From Calorimonas adulescens (GTDB lineage: Bacteria > Bacillota > Thermoanaerobacteria > Thermoanaerobacterales > UBA4877), in contig NZ_VTPS01000020.1 of the NCBI RefSeq assembly GCF_008274215.1, forward strand, positions 1 through 45,916: a stretch of DNA of 45,916 nt, written 5' to 3'. Each line of letters starts with the position of its first letter. The stretch's first letter is position 1. Position numbers and translations under genes: made by a program. Positions 38,602-45,916 of the stretch are shown piece by piece. The notes below the pieces were generated by a model that made no database searches, was not told the DNA's origin, and saw nothing but the letters and a program-made list of their open reading frames with translations.

Positions 38602-39543
38602 TTGACTGGATATATTGTAAAGAGGTTGTTGCAGCTTATACCTGTATTGATTGGTGTTTCAATTGTAGTCTTTTTGATGATTTACCTTATCCCGGGTGAT
38701 GCTGCTGAAGTTATAGCAGGGCCTACTGCTACTGCGGAAGAGATAGCAAATATAAGGATAAAGTTGGGGCTGGATCAACCTGCCTATGTGCAGTATTTCA
38801 GGTATATGTCCGGGGTAGTCAGGGGAGACCTGGGGTATTCGTTTCAAACGGGCCAGGCCGTGTCAGAGGCTATTGCAACACGTTATGTAAATACATTCGG
38901 TCTGGCGCTGTTCAGTGCATTAATAGCGGTTATTATAGGTGTTACAGCAGGGATCATCTCTGCAGTAAAGCAGAATTCATGGTTTGATCACATCTGCATG
39001 TCCATATCTATACTTGGGATATCCGCACCCACATTCTGGATTGGACTTCTGCTAATTATAATATTTTGTGTTGAACTCAAGATACTGCCAATATCAGGGC
39101 TTAGCGGTCAGTTGTGGACATTAGATGGGATGAAACACATGATATTGCCGGCTGTCACATTGGGGTTTAACTCCTCAGCCATGATTGCCAGGATGACGAG
39201 GTCTTCCGTTTTAGAGATAATCCATCAGGACTATATTATGACGGCGAGGGCTAAAGGCCTCAGTGAGTTTATTGTCATTATGAAACATGCCTTTAAAAAT
39301 GCCTTAATTCCAATTATTACAGTGGTAGGTATTGACTTTGGTAGCCTGCTCGGGGGTGCAGTTGTGGTAGAATCAGTATTTGCTATAAATGGCATAGGCA
39401 GGCTCATGGTGCAGAGCATAAACGCAAGAGACTTCCCTATGGTACAGGGTACAGTGCTTGTGGTGGCTACGACATTTGTGCTCATAAACCTGATGGTGGA
39501 TATAATATATGCCGCTATCGACCCAAGGATATCGTATAAGTGA
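38602..39543 (+). CDS. dppB: Peptide ABC transporter permease (DppB/OppB)
   Basis: A 313-residue membrane protein with six helices. The N-terminal [21 protein letters not shown] and the coupling motif AKGLSEFIVIMKHAFKNALIP (about 218-238) are standard for OppB/DppB. The start is a TTG at 38602, 8 nt after GGAGG (38589-38593). It pairs with the next permease to form the channel. It belongs to a set with binding protein and two ATPases. Confidence 0.93.
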   Translation: MTGYIVKRLLQLIPVLIGVSIVVFLMIYLIPGDAAEVIAGPTATAEEIANIRIKLGLDQPAYVQYFRYMSGVVRGDLGYSFQTGQAVSEAIATRYVNTFGLALFSALIAVIIGVTAGIISAVKQNSWFDHICMSISILGISAPTFWIGLLLIIIFCVELKILPISGLSGQLWTLDGMKHMILPAVTLGFNSSAMIARMTRSSVLEIIHQDYIMTARAKGLSEFIVIMKHAFKNALIPIITVVGIDFGSLLGGAVVVESVFAINGIGRLMVQSINARDFPMVQGTVLVVATTFVLINLMVDIIYAAIDPRISYK

Positions 39544-39550
39544 GGCGAAG

Positions 39551-40450
39551 ATGATGACTGAGACAGGAGGAATAACAATACGCACTGATGAGAAGTACAG
39601 GAGGAAGAGTCCATTTGTGGATCTCTGGAAGCACCTCAAAAGGAACAAACTGGCTGTAACAGGCCTGGCCATTGTCACAGTGTTTATTATCGTTGCTATT
39701 TTTGCCCCGGTATTAGCACCATATGACCCATACAAGCAGGACCTGACTATAAGGCTTTTGCCTCCTGGCAGTCCAGGACACTTACTGGGTACTGACGAAT
39801 ATGGCAGGGATATGCTGAGCCGACTTATATATGGCGCAAGACTGTCGCTGCTTGTGGGTTTTAGTTCAGTGGGATTTGGCCTGGCCTTTGGTGTAATCCT
39901 TGGGCTCTTAGCTGGTTACTATTCGACTTTGGACAGCATAATAATGAGGATTGTAGACATCCTGCTGGCCTTCCCGGGGGTCCTGTTAGCTCTAGCTATT
40001 GTTTCAGCACTTGGGCCAGGCATAGCCAATGTGATAATTGCAGTAGGAGTATGGTCTATACCTACCATATCTCGCGTGGTTAGGGGCACAGTCCTTTATA
40101 TAAAGGAAATGGACTACATTGCTGCTGCTAAAGCCCTCGGTGAGACGGACTTTATGATACTGTTTAAAGAGATACTACCAAATTGTGTGTCATCCATAGT
40201 TGTCTATGCAACAATGAGACTGGCTACAGCCATACTTTCAGCCGCCACATTAAGTTTCCTTGGGCTTGGCGCACAGCCACCTGCGGCTGAATGGGGAGCA
40301 ATGGCATCTACGGGCAGAAACTATATCTTTCAGGCGCCATATCTTACACTTTTACCCGGGTTTGCCATTATACTTGTGGTTTTTGGCTTTAACTCTCTGG
40401 GTGATGGTCTCAGGGATGCATTGGATCCAAATTTGAAAAATGCACTTTAG
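39551..40450 (+). CDS. dppC: Peptide ABC transporter permease (DppC/OppC)
   Basis: A 299-residue membrane protein. The cytoplasmic N-tail KSPFVDLWKHLKRNKLAVTGL, the extracytoplasmic loop HLLGTDEYGRDMLSRLIYGAR (about 84-104) and the EAA coupling motif AKALGETDFMILFKEILPNC are typical. The ATG at 39551 follows the dppB stop by 7 nt. It forms the pore with DppB. It is the second permease of the set; peptides of two to several residues are the usual cargo. Confidence 0.93.
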   Translation: MMTETGGITIRTDEKYRRKSPFVDLWKHLKRNKLAVTGLAIVTVFIIVAIFAPVLAPYDPYKQDLTIRLLPPGSPGHLLGTDEYGRDMLSRLIYGARLSLLVGFSSVGFGLAFGVILGLLAGYYSTLDSIIMRIVDILLAFPGVLLALAIVSALGPGIANVIIAVGVWSIPTISRVVRGTVLYIKEMDYIAAAKALGETDFMILFKEILPNCVSSIVVYATMRLATAILSAATLSFLGLGAQPPAAEWGAMASTGRNYIFQAPYLTLLPGFAIILVVFGFNSLGDGLRDALDPNLKNAL

Positions 40451-40483
40451 ACAATATCTTAAATTGTGATTGCGATGTAAGAA

Positions 40484-40551
40484 GTAGACTTGCTTTAAGG
40501 TTGCATTTGATGTTGCATACCATTCTTTGATAGGACTTTTTTACAGTATAA
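40484..40551 (-). repeat. Partial inverted copy of the dispersed repeat
   Basis: The stretch from GACTTGCTTTAAGG through TTGCATTTGATGTTGCATA to the TTTACAGTATAA end is the reverse complement of about 4803-4868 with few differences. It lies between dppC and the binding-protein gene. The other arm and the structured centre are missing, so it is a decayed or solo end. Confidence 0.6.
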
Positions 40552-40594
40552 TCAAATTGTTTTCTGAATTAATAAATTAAAGGGGGAAACTGAA

Positions 40595-42166
40595 TTGAAA
40601 AAAAGTTTATTAATCATGCTCATCCTGGTACTGACATTAAGCTTTACTATGACAGCGTGTTCCTCAGGCAGCCAGACAAATAACCAGCAGGCACAGACAG
40701 GAGAAACAGAAAAGGCACAGGAGGTTCCTCAAGAGGTAACATATATATCCATGACCGACGCAGTAGGGCTTTCTCCTATCCTCACCAACGACTCTGCGTC
40801 CAGTAATATCATAAGGGAAATATATGAGACGCTGTTTATGAGAGACCCAAAGACAGGTGAGATAAAGCCGCTCTTGGCTGAGTCTTATGAAAATCCTGAT
40901 GATAATACCTGGATTATAAAGCTGAAGCAAAATATTAAATTCCAGGATGGCACGCCGTTTACATCTGAAGCTGTAAAATATACCTTTGAAAAGATAATGG
41001 ACCCGAAGACAGCTTCACCAAGGGCAAGTCTGTTAAAATCTGTAAGTTCAATTGAGACGCCTGACGACTATACAGTAGTTATCCACACCAAGAAACCATA
41101 TGGTATTATGCTGACAGCTCTGGCCCATGACAACCTATCTATAGTAAACCCAAAGGCTGACCAGAATGGCGACATCAACAAAAATCCAGTAGGAGCGGGT
41201 ACAGGCCCATATAAATTTGTGGAGTGGGTACCAGGCGACCACATCACCCTTGAGAAGAATCCTGATTACTGGCAGGGAGCACCAAAATTGGATAAGGTGA
41301 CATTCAAGGTTGTTCCTGAGATGGCTACAGCAGTATCTATGCTGGAGACTGGTGAGGCCGATTTTCTGGTAGGTGTCCCACCCGAGCAGCTGGATCGTCT
41401 GAAGAATAACCCGGATATTGACGTTATAGAGATGCAGGGCAATCCAACCAGATACCTTGGTTTTAACTTTGAGAAAAAACCTTTTGACAACCTTAAGGTA
41501 AGGCAGGCTATATCCTATGCCATCAATAGAGATGCATATATAGCCACATTGAATGGACTTGGATATAAGTCGAGAGGTATAATTGGGCCAAAGCTGTTTG
41601 GATATAATGAAGAAATTGAACAGCACGGATACGATTATGATCCAGAGAAGGCAAAACAGCTTCTGGCTGAAGCAGGGTATCCCAATGGCTTTAAGACAAC
41701 ACTCACTGTAGGCAATACCGATGTATATATGAAGATGGCACCGTTTATACAGGCACAGCTAAAGGAGATAGGTATAGATGTGGAGCTAAATGTAATGGAC
41801 TGGGCTTCTTTCCTATCATATTGCAAAGCCGGCAATCAAGAACTCTACCTGAATGGCTGGATGAATGTGACAGGGGACGGCGAAGAATTATTGTACCCAC
41901 AATTCCACTCATCCAATATTGGGGCCTCCAACTACTCCAGATACAATAAGCCTGATATGGACGCAATGATAATGAAGACCAGGGTGACTGTGGACCAAAA
42001 CCAGAGATATAACTATATAAGGGAAGCCAATATTGCATTGACTGATGATGTGGCATGGATACCCATGTTCAACGACGTGGTGACACTGGCCCATAGGAAG
42101 AATGTAAAGGGTATAACCTTTGAATCCAACGGAGAGTTCAGGCTAAACGATGCATATAAAGAATAG
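40595..42166 (+). CDS. dppA: Peptide-binding lipoprotein (DppA/OppA family)
   Basis: A 523-residue extracellular substrate-binding lipoprotein of the SBP_bac_5 family. The lipobox TMTAC puts the lipid Cys at 22. Typical blocks are ETLFMRDPKTGEIKPLLAESY, FQDGTPFTSEAVKYTFEKI, YLGFNFEKKPFDNLKVRQAI and the late WIPMFNDVVTLAHRKNVKG. A TTG start at 40595 has AAGGGGG upstream. It delivers peptides or related solutes to the DppBC channel; family members also bind nickel or glutathione, so the cargo is open. The GGT neighbour hints at glutathione or gamma-glutamyl peptides. Confidence 0.95.
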   Translation: MKKSLLIMLILVLTLSFTMTACSSGSQTNNQQAQTGETEKAQEVPQEVTYISMTDAVGLSPILTNDSASSNIIREIYETLFMRDPKTGEIKPLLAESYENPDDNTWIIKLKQNIKFQDGTPFTSEAVKYTFEKIMDPKTASPRASLLKSVSSIETPDDYTVVIHTKKPYGIMLTALAHDNLSIVNPKADQNGDINKNPVGAGTGPYKFVEWVPGDHITLEKNPDYWQGAPKLDKVTFKVVPEMATAVSMLETGEADFLVGVPPEQLDRLKNNPDIDVIEMQGNPTRYLGFNFEKKPFDNLKVRQAISYAINRDAYIATLNGLGYKSRGIIGPKLFGYNEEIEQHGYDYDPEKAKQLLAEAGYPNGFKTTLTVGNTDVYMKMAPFIQAQLKEIGIDVELNVMDWASFLSYCKAGNQELYLNGWMNVTGDGEELLYPQFHSSNIGASNYSRYNKPDMDAMIMKTRVTVDQNQRYNYIREANIALTDDVAWIPMFNDVVTLAHRKNVKGITFESNGEFRLNDAYKE

Positions 42167-42175
42167 GTGATATAA

Positions 42176-43138
42176 TTGGACACACTCTTAAAAGTAAATA
42201 GCTTAAAGACCTATTTCTATACCATAGATGGTGTAATGCCAGCAGTAGATGATGTCAGCTTTGAGGTTATGAGAGGAGAAACATTGGGGATTGTAGGGGA
42301 ATCGGGCAGCGGCAAGAGTGTCACTGCCCTCTCCATAATGCGACTGGTTCCTCACCCGCCAGGTAAGATAGTAGGTGGCTCAATAAACTTTAAGGGGGAT
42401 GAGCTACTTACTAAAAAAGAATATGAGATGAGAATGATACGAGGTAATAAGATAGCCATGATATTTCAAGACCCAATGACCTCATTAAACCCACTCTTTA
42501 CTATTGGCGATCAGATCATTGAGGCCTTAGTTACGCATCAGGACTTGAGCAGAAGAGAAGCGAGGGATAGAGCGATAGAGATGCTGAAGTTAGTGGGCAT
42601 ACCATCTCCAGAAAAGAGGGTAGATGACTATCCCCATCAAATGAGCGGTGGCATGAGGCAGAGGGTAATGATTGCCATGGGCCTCTCATGCAGGCCAGAC
42701 CTGCTCATAGCTGATGAGCCCACCACAGCACTGGATGTCACGATACAGGCACAGATACTGGAGCTTATTTCGGAAATGAAGCAGAAAATGAACATGTCGG
42801 TTATAATAATAACCCACGATCTAGGTGTAGTGGCTGAAGTGGCTGACAGAGTGGTAGTGATGTATGCAGGAAGGGTTATGGAGTACGGCAGTGTAAAGGA
42901 TGTATTTTCTATGCCGCTGCATCCGTATACCCGTGGTTTGATGGACTCAATTCCCAAAATTGATGTTAACGAAGATAGGTTAAAGTCTATTGAAGGGACA
43001 TTGCCTACACTTACTGAGAAGTTTAAAGGATGCAGGTTTAAAGACAGATGTGTCATGGCAGATAGAGTATGTCATGAGGAAGAGCCACCTATAGTAGAAA
43101 TTGATAATAGGCAGGTTCGCTGTTTCAAATATATTTGA
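42176..43138 (+). CDS. dppD: Peptide ABC transporter ATP-binding protein (DppD/OppD)
   Basis: A 320-residue ATPase. Walker A GESGSGKS is at 41-48, the signature MSGGMRQR follows, Walker B is [12 protein letters not shown], and the C-terminal Cys-rich segment ([14 protein letters not shown]) is known in this family to hold a 4Fe-4S cluster in some members. A TTG start (42176) follows AGGTGAT. It forms a heterodimer with the next ATPase and drives the permease pair. Confidence 0.95.
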   Translation: MDTLLKVNSLKTYFYTIDGVMPAVDDVSFEVMRGETLGIVGESGSGKSVTALSIMRLVPHPPGKIVGGSINFKGDELLTKKEYEMRMIRGNKIAMIFQDPMTSLNPLFTIGDQIIEALVTHQDLSRREARDRAIEMLKLVGIPSPEKRVDDYPHQMSGGMRQRVMIAMGLSCRPDLLIADEPTTALDVTIQAQILELISEMKQKMNMSVIIITHDLGVVAEVADRVVVMYAGRVMEYGSVKDVFSMPLHPYTRGLMDSIPKIDVNEDRLKSIEGTLPTLTEKFKGCRFKDRCVMADRVCHEEEPPIVEIDNRQVRCFKYI

Positions 43139-43149
43139 GGGGTGGGAAG

Positions 43150-44112
43150 ATGGAACTTCTGGAGGTTAAGGGACTTAAAAAATATTTTCCTGTAAAAGGT
43201 GGCTTTCTTTCAAAGACAATCAATTACGTAAAGGCTGTGGACGGGGTCTCGTTCAATGTAAAACAGGGTAAGACCCTTGGACTGGTGGGCGAATCTGGCT
43301 GCGGCAAGTCTACTACTGGCAGGACCATCTTAAGGCTATATGAGCCTACAGAAGGGGCAATCTATTTTGAAGGCATAGATATTGTTACCCTTGATAAAGA
43401 AAAACTAAGGGCAAAGAGGAAGGATATGCAGATAATATTCCAAGACCCCTATGCATCGTTAAACCCCAGGCTTACAGCAGGAGAGATAATAGGCAGGGCC
43501 ATAGACATACACAATATAGCAAGAGGGAAGGAAAGACAGAGGCGTATACTCCAGCTTCTGGATGTTGTTGGTCTAAAAAGGGAGCACTACAATAGATACC
43601 CCAATGAGTTTTCCGGAGGTCAGAGGCAGAGAATAGGAATAGCAAGGGCTCTGGCAGTAAATCCTAAACTGATAGTTTGCGACGAGCCCATATCTGCCCT
43701 GGATGTATCAATACAGGCCCAAATTATAAACCTATTGAAGGACATACAGGACCAGTTTAATCTCACCTATATCTTTATAGCTCACAACCTTGCCGTTGTA
43801 AAGCATATAAGCGACACCGTAGCTGTTATGTATCTCGGCAAGATTGTTGAGATGGCAGACAGGGATGAACTTTTCTTAAGGCCTCAGCATCCCTATACAG
43901 CGGCACTCTTCTCTGCCATACCTATACCTGATCCATCGAAGAGGCACTCAAGGATAAAACTGGAGGGAGATGTGCCAAGCCCAATAAACCTGCCACCAGG
44001 CTGCAGGTTTGCAACAAGATGTCCGGAAAGGACATCTATATGTGATGAGGTTGAACCAGACCTTATAGATATAGGAGGAGGGCATATGGTTGCCTGCCAT
44101 CATAGGAGATGA
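43150..44112 (+). CDS. dppF: Peptide ABC transporter ATP-binding protein (DppF/OppF)
   Basis: A 320-residue ATPase. Walker [10 protein letters not shown] is at 47-55, the signature is FSGGQRQR, and Walker B is [14 protein letters not shown]. The C-terminal segment [14 protein letters not shown] resembles that of the D subunit and can hold a cluster. The ATG at 43150 is chosen; an in-frame TTG at 43135 overlaps the dppD stop. It is the last intact gene of the transport set. Confidence 0.95.
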   Translation: MELLEVKGLKKYFPVKGGFLSKTINYVKAVDGVSFNVKQGKTLGLVGESGCGKSTTGRTILRLYEPTEGAIYFEGIDIVTLDKEKLRAKRKDMQIIFQDPYASLNPRLTAGEIIGRAIDIHNIARGKERQRRILQLLDVVGLKREHYNRYPNEFSGGQRQRIGIARALAVNPKLIVCDEPISALDVSIQAQIINLLKDIQDQFNLTYIFIAHNLAVVKHISDTVAVMYLGKIVEMADRDELFLRPQHPYTAALFSAIPIPDPSKRHSRIKLEGDVPSPINLPPGCRFATRCPERTSICDEVEPDLIDIGGGHMVACHHRR

Positions 44113-44118
44113 TAACTA

Positions 44119-44292
44119 TTGAATACCGATGACATCATGAATATTGCGCTGGAAATGTCAGGTTTTAAGGAAATACCAGAGGACTCTGAGATTTATATTA
44201 AAGGGGATAATATAAAGAAGATTCCGTATAAATGCGTACAGGGTATATAAAGACCATGTAAAAATGATGATAAATACAGGGGTTCCGGAGTA
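44119..44292 (+). pseudogene. Frameshifted gene remnant after dppF
   Basis: A TTG-started frame with a fitting AGGAGATGAT ribosome site reads NTDDIMNIALEMSGFKEIPE then DSEIYIKGDNIKKIPYKC and stops at 44250. A second frame (RVYKDHVKMMINTGVPE) continues the coding look to about 44290. The start resembles the N-terminus of Nif3-like dinuclear-metal proteins by eye, but that is a weak call. A frameshift plus loss of the rest is likely. The remaining gap to 44478 holds the terminator and no other gene. Confidence 0.4.
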
Positions 44293-44350
44293 GATTACTA
44301 TACTTGCCGGGATAATTTAGTTTTGCCCTCTCCAATATAATCATAGACAT

Positions 44351-44382
44351 AAGGACTGCCACTGCGGCAGTCCTTAAAAATT
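44351..44382 (+). terminator. Terminator behind the peptide operon
   Basis: A perfect 10-bp stem (44351-44360 with 44366-44375). What follows on the plus strand is an A-run; a T-run would be on the minus strand. Confidence 0.5.
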
Positions 44383-44478
44383 GTAGGGCTTTCAGTTATA
44401 ATCATATAAAATGACAGTATAAAACTATTTGCATATATGATATAATATAAACCTGTGAGAATGATTAGGGGTGATTTG

Positions 44479-45549
44479 ATGTTTGATAAGCTGGATGCGA
44501 TAGAAGAAAAGTATGATGAGCTCACAAAAAAGATAGCTGATCCGAATGTCATTGCTGACAGGGAAGGATGGCAAAAATTAGTAAAAGAACATGCTTCCTT
44601 AGAAGAGATTGTAGTGAAATATAAGGAATATAAAGAGACTATAAATGAAATAGAGGAAAATAAAGCCCTTCTGAGAGAAAAACTTGACGACGATTTTAAA
44701 GAACTGGTCGAATCGGAAGTTGAGGAGCTGGAGGATAGGAAGGCTAAACTGGAAGAGGAGTTAAAAATACTACTCTTGCCCAAAGACCCCAACGATGAAA
44801 AAAACGTTATCGTAGAGATAAGGGCAGGGGCGGGTGGAGAAGAAGCAGCACTCTTTGCAGCAGACCTCTACCGCATGTACTCCATGTATGCTGAATCCAA
44901 GGGGTGGAAGGTAGAGGTATTGAGTTCAAATGCAACTGACCTGGGGGGATTTAAGGAAATAATATTCAGTGTAGAGGGAAAGGGTGCGTACAGCAGACTG
45001 AAATACGAGAGTGGTGTGCACAGGGTACAAAGGGTACCGGAGACAGAGGCTGGTGGTAGAATACATACATCCACAGCCACTGTTGCTGTTCTCCCAGAAG
45101 CAGAGGAAGTGGATGTCGAGATAAAGCCGGAGGATATAAAGATTGATGTTTTCCGTTCTGGCGGTCATGGTGGACAGAGTGTTAATACCACTGACTCAGC
45201 CGTGAGGGTAACCCACATACCAACGGGCATAGTAATATCATGCCAGGATGAAAGGTCACAGCTTAAGAATAAAGAGAGGGCTTTAAAATATCTGAGGGCC
45301 AGGCTTTATGAAATGGCTCTTGAGGAGCAGACAGCCAATATAGCTGAAAGCAGGAAATCACAGGTTGGAACAGGGGACAGAAGCGAAAGGATAAGGACAT
45401 ATAACTTCCCACAGGGTAGAGTATCAGACCACAGGATAAACCTGACCCTGTATAAACTCAATGCCATACTGGATGGAGATCTGGATGAGCTTATTGATGC
45501 ACTTACCATAGCGGACCAGACAGAAAAATTAAAAGAAGAGGCTGTGTAA
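44479..45549 (+). CDS. prfA: Peptide chain release factor 1
   Basis: A 356-residue RF1. It recognises UAA and UAG stops and triggers peptide release on the ribosome. The peptidyl-hydrolysis GGQ is at 231-233 within [15 protein letters not shown], and the stop-recognition PxT motif (PET) at 187-189. The N-terminal helical domain and full length are normal. The ATG at 44479 has AGGGGTGA upstream; a GTG eight codons earlier lacks support. It stands alone here as a housekeeping gene that borders the accessory block. Confidence 0.97.
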   Translation: MFDKLDAIEEKYDELTKKIADPNVIADREGWQKLVKEHASLEEIVVKYKEYKETINEIEENKALLREKLDDDFKELVESEVEELEDRKAKLEEELKILLLPKDPNDEKNVIVEIRAGAGGEEAALFAADLYRMYSMYAESKGWKVEVLSSNATDLGGFKEIIFSVEGKGAYSRLKYESGVHRVQRVPETEAGGRIHTSTATVAVLPEAEEVDVEIKPEDIKIDVFRSGGHGGQSVNTTDSAVRVTHIPTGIVISCQDERSQLKNKERALKYLRARLYEMALEEQTANIAESRKSQVGTGDRSERIRTYNFPQGRVSDHRINLTLYKLNAILDGDLDELIDALTIADQTEKLKEEAV

Positions 45550-45716
45550 AAGAGTATAGTTAATGGAACAGCAAAGGCATTTAATAAATACAGTCCCATA
45601 TATTGAGCTGGATGCAGATATAATTTTGCCGGCATATTAAAAAAATATCCGGTAGACCAGAAACTCCTGTAAATGTCGATGAGAGAATGATAGTTGACTT
45701 TTATTAATCAAAATAT

Positions 45717-45766
45717 GGGAGTGTCGCAAAACACTATTTAAGTGTTAGCGGCACTCCCCTTTTTTG
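45717..45766 (+). terminator. Terminator-like hairpin after prfA
   Basis: GGGAGTG pairs with CACTCCC, with an inner ACACT/AGTGT stem. A T6 run follows on the plus strand. It sits 170 nt after prfA, so it could end the prfA message. Confidence 0.6.
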
Positions 45767-45849
45767 GATAAAAAATAAAAAACAGCTTCAAAATTTTAAA
45801 GGGAATATGGGCTTTCTCCCCGGTTAGCTGTTTTTGGGTATACTTAAAT

Positions 45850-45876
45850 AAGCCCCCTATGGTAGGGCTTTTTTTG
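45850..45876 (+). terminator. Short terminator hairpin
   Basis: AAGCCC (45850-45855) pairs with GGGCTT (45865-45870), followed by T-rich sequence. Confidence 0.6.
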
Positions 45877-45916
45877 AATATATTAGGCTGTTTTTAGCTC
45901 GTGAAGCGGTTTTCCG

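Larger units (their letters stand above)
45550..45916. other. Gene-free end with several hairpins
   Basis: No gene is seen. It holds a long hairpin GGGAGTG-TCGC...GCGGCACTCCC with T6 (45717-45766), a weaker AAACAGCT/AGCTGTTT stem (45780-45833) and a terminator AAGCCC/GGGCTT with T7 (45850-45875). They look like terminators for prfA and for a convergent or downstream gene outside the window. Confidence 0.6.

Noticed and set aside
1-45916. tRNA, rRNA or CRISPR array
   Set aside because: I saw no cloverleaf, rRNA-like or regularly spaced repeat pattern on either strand when reading by eye.

Overview
The window comes from an anaerobic, low-G+C Gram-positive bacterium. It is most consistent with a clostridial or thermoanaerobacterial lineage, but I cannot name the species. 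Supporting this are strong AGGAGG-type ribosome sites with many TTG and GTG starts, UUCG-loop and U-tract terminators, near-consensus TTGACA/TATAAT promoters, cellobiose-type PTS genes under a LevR-type sigma-54 activator, and Mrp/NifX-type iron-sulfur proteins.

Region 1 (1-8100) is a redox or iron-sulfur locus. It holds a DUF5320 protein, a secreted helical protein, a DUF134 protein, a CoA-binding protein, and an operon of NifX-like protein, two ferredoxin-domain MinD-type ATPases, an Mrp ATPase, a second NifX-like protein and a Fur-family protein. A convergent thioredoxin plus thioredoxin-reductase-like operon follows. The promoters of this region share a CATATG-centred dyad (TTRRCATATGYYAA) placed over -35, -10 or start-site elements. 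This points to one regulon that includes both the NifX/MinD operon and the thioredoxin operon. The reductase-like protein has the CxxC but no recognisable NADPH-binding motifs.

Region 2 (8100-16370) has a Phd/PIN toxin-antitoxin pair, then a more G+C-rich block (FmdE protein, methyltransferase, complete FecBCDE-type ABC importer), then an ECF-type S component with a second methyltransferase, and then a HicAB module. The FmdE and S-component transcripts each have a consensus promoter and a leader of about 145-170 nt that ends in a similar GCCATGAAGGT hairpin with a U-tract. This is a candidate shared attenuator or riboswitch.

Region 3 (16371-23740) is a LevR-type activator followed by a sigma-54 promoter and a lactose/cellobiose PTS operon (IIB, IIC, IIA) with a MupG/DUF871 protein and a GH1 6-phospho-beta-glucosidase. 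Next (23926-24780), on the minus strand, a fluoride riboswitch controls crcB and a DUF190 gene.

Region 4 (24860-32450) is a full yhf operon: yhfZ, a PRD-domain gene, yhfU, yhfT, php, yhfS, yhfX and yhfW. It has a matched pair of TACA-N6-TGTA dyads and an unassigned function. Region 5 (32730-44380) holds a FadR-type GntR regulator, an acetamidase/formamidase, a PAS-containing sigma-54 activator, a second near-perfect sigma-54 promoter, a leaderless gamma-glutamyltransferase, and a complete peptide ABC importer. This looks like a system for taking up and breaking down peptides or gamma-glutamyl compounds. A frameshifted gene remnant, prfA and a run of hairpins close the window.

A structured inverted-repeat element (4793-5077) has partial copies near 38.4 kb and 40.5 kb. 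I saw no tRNA, rRNA, CRISPR array or intact transposase gene.
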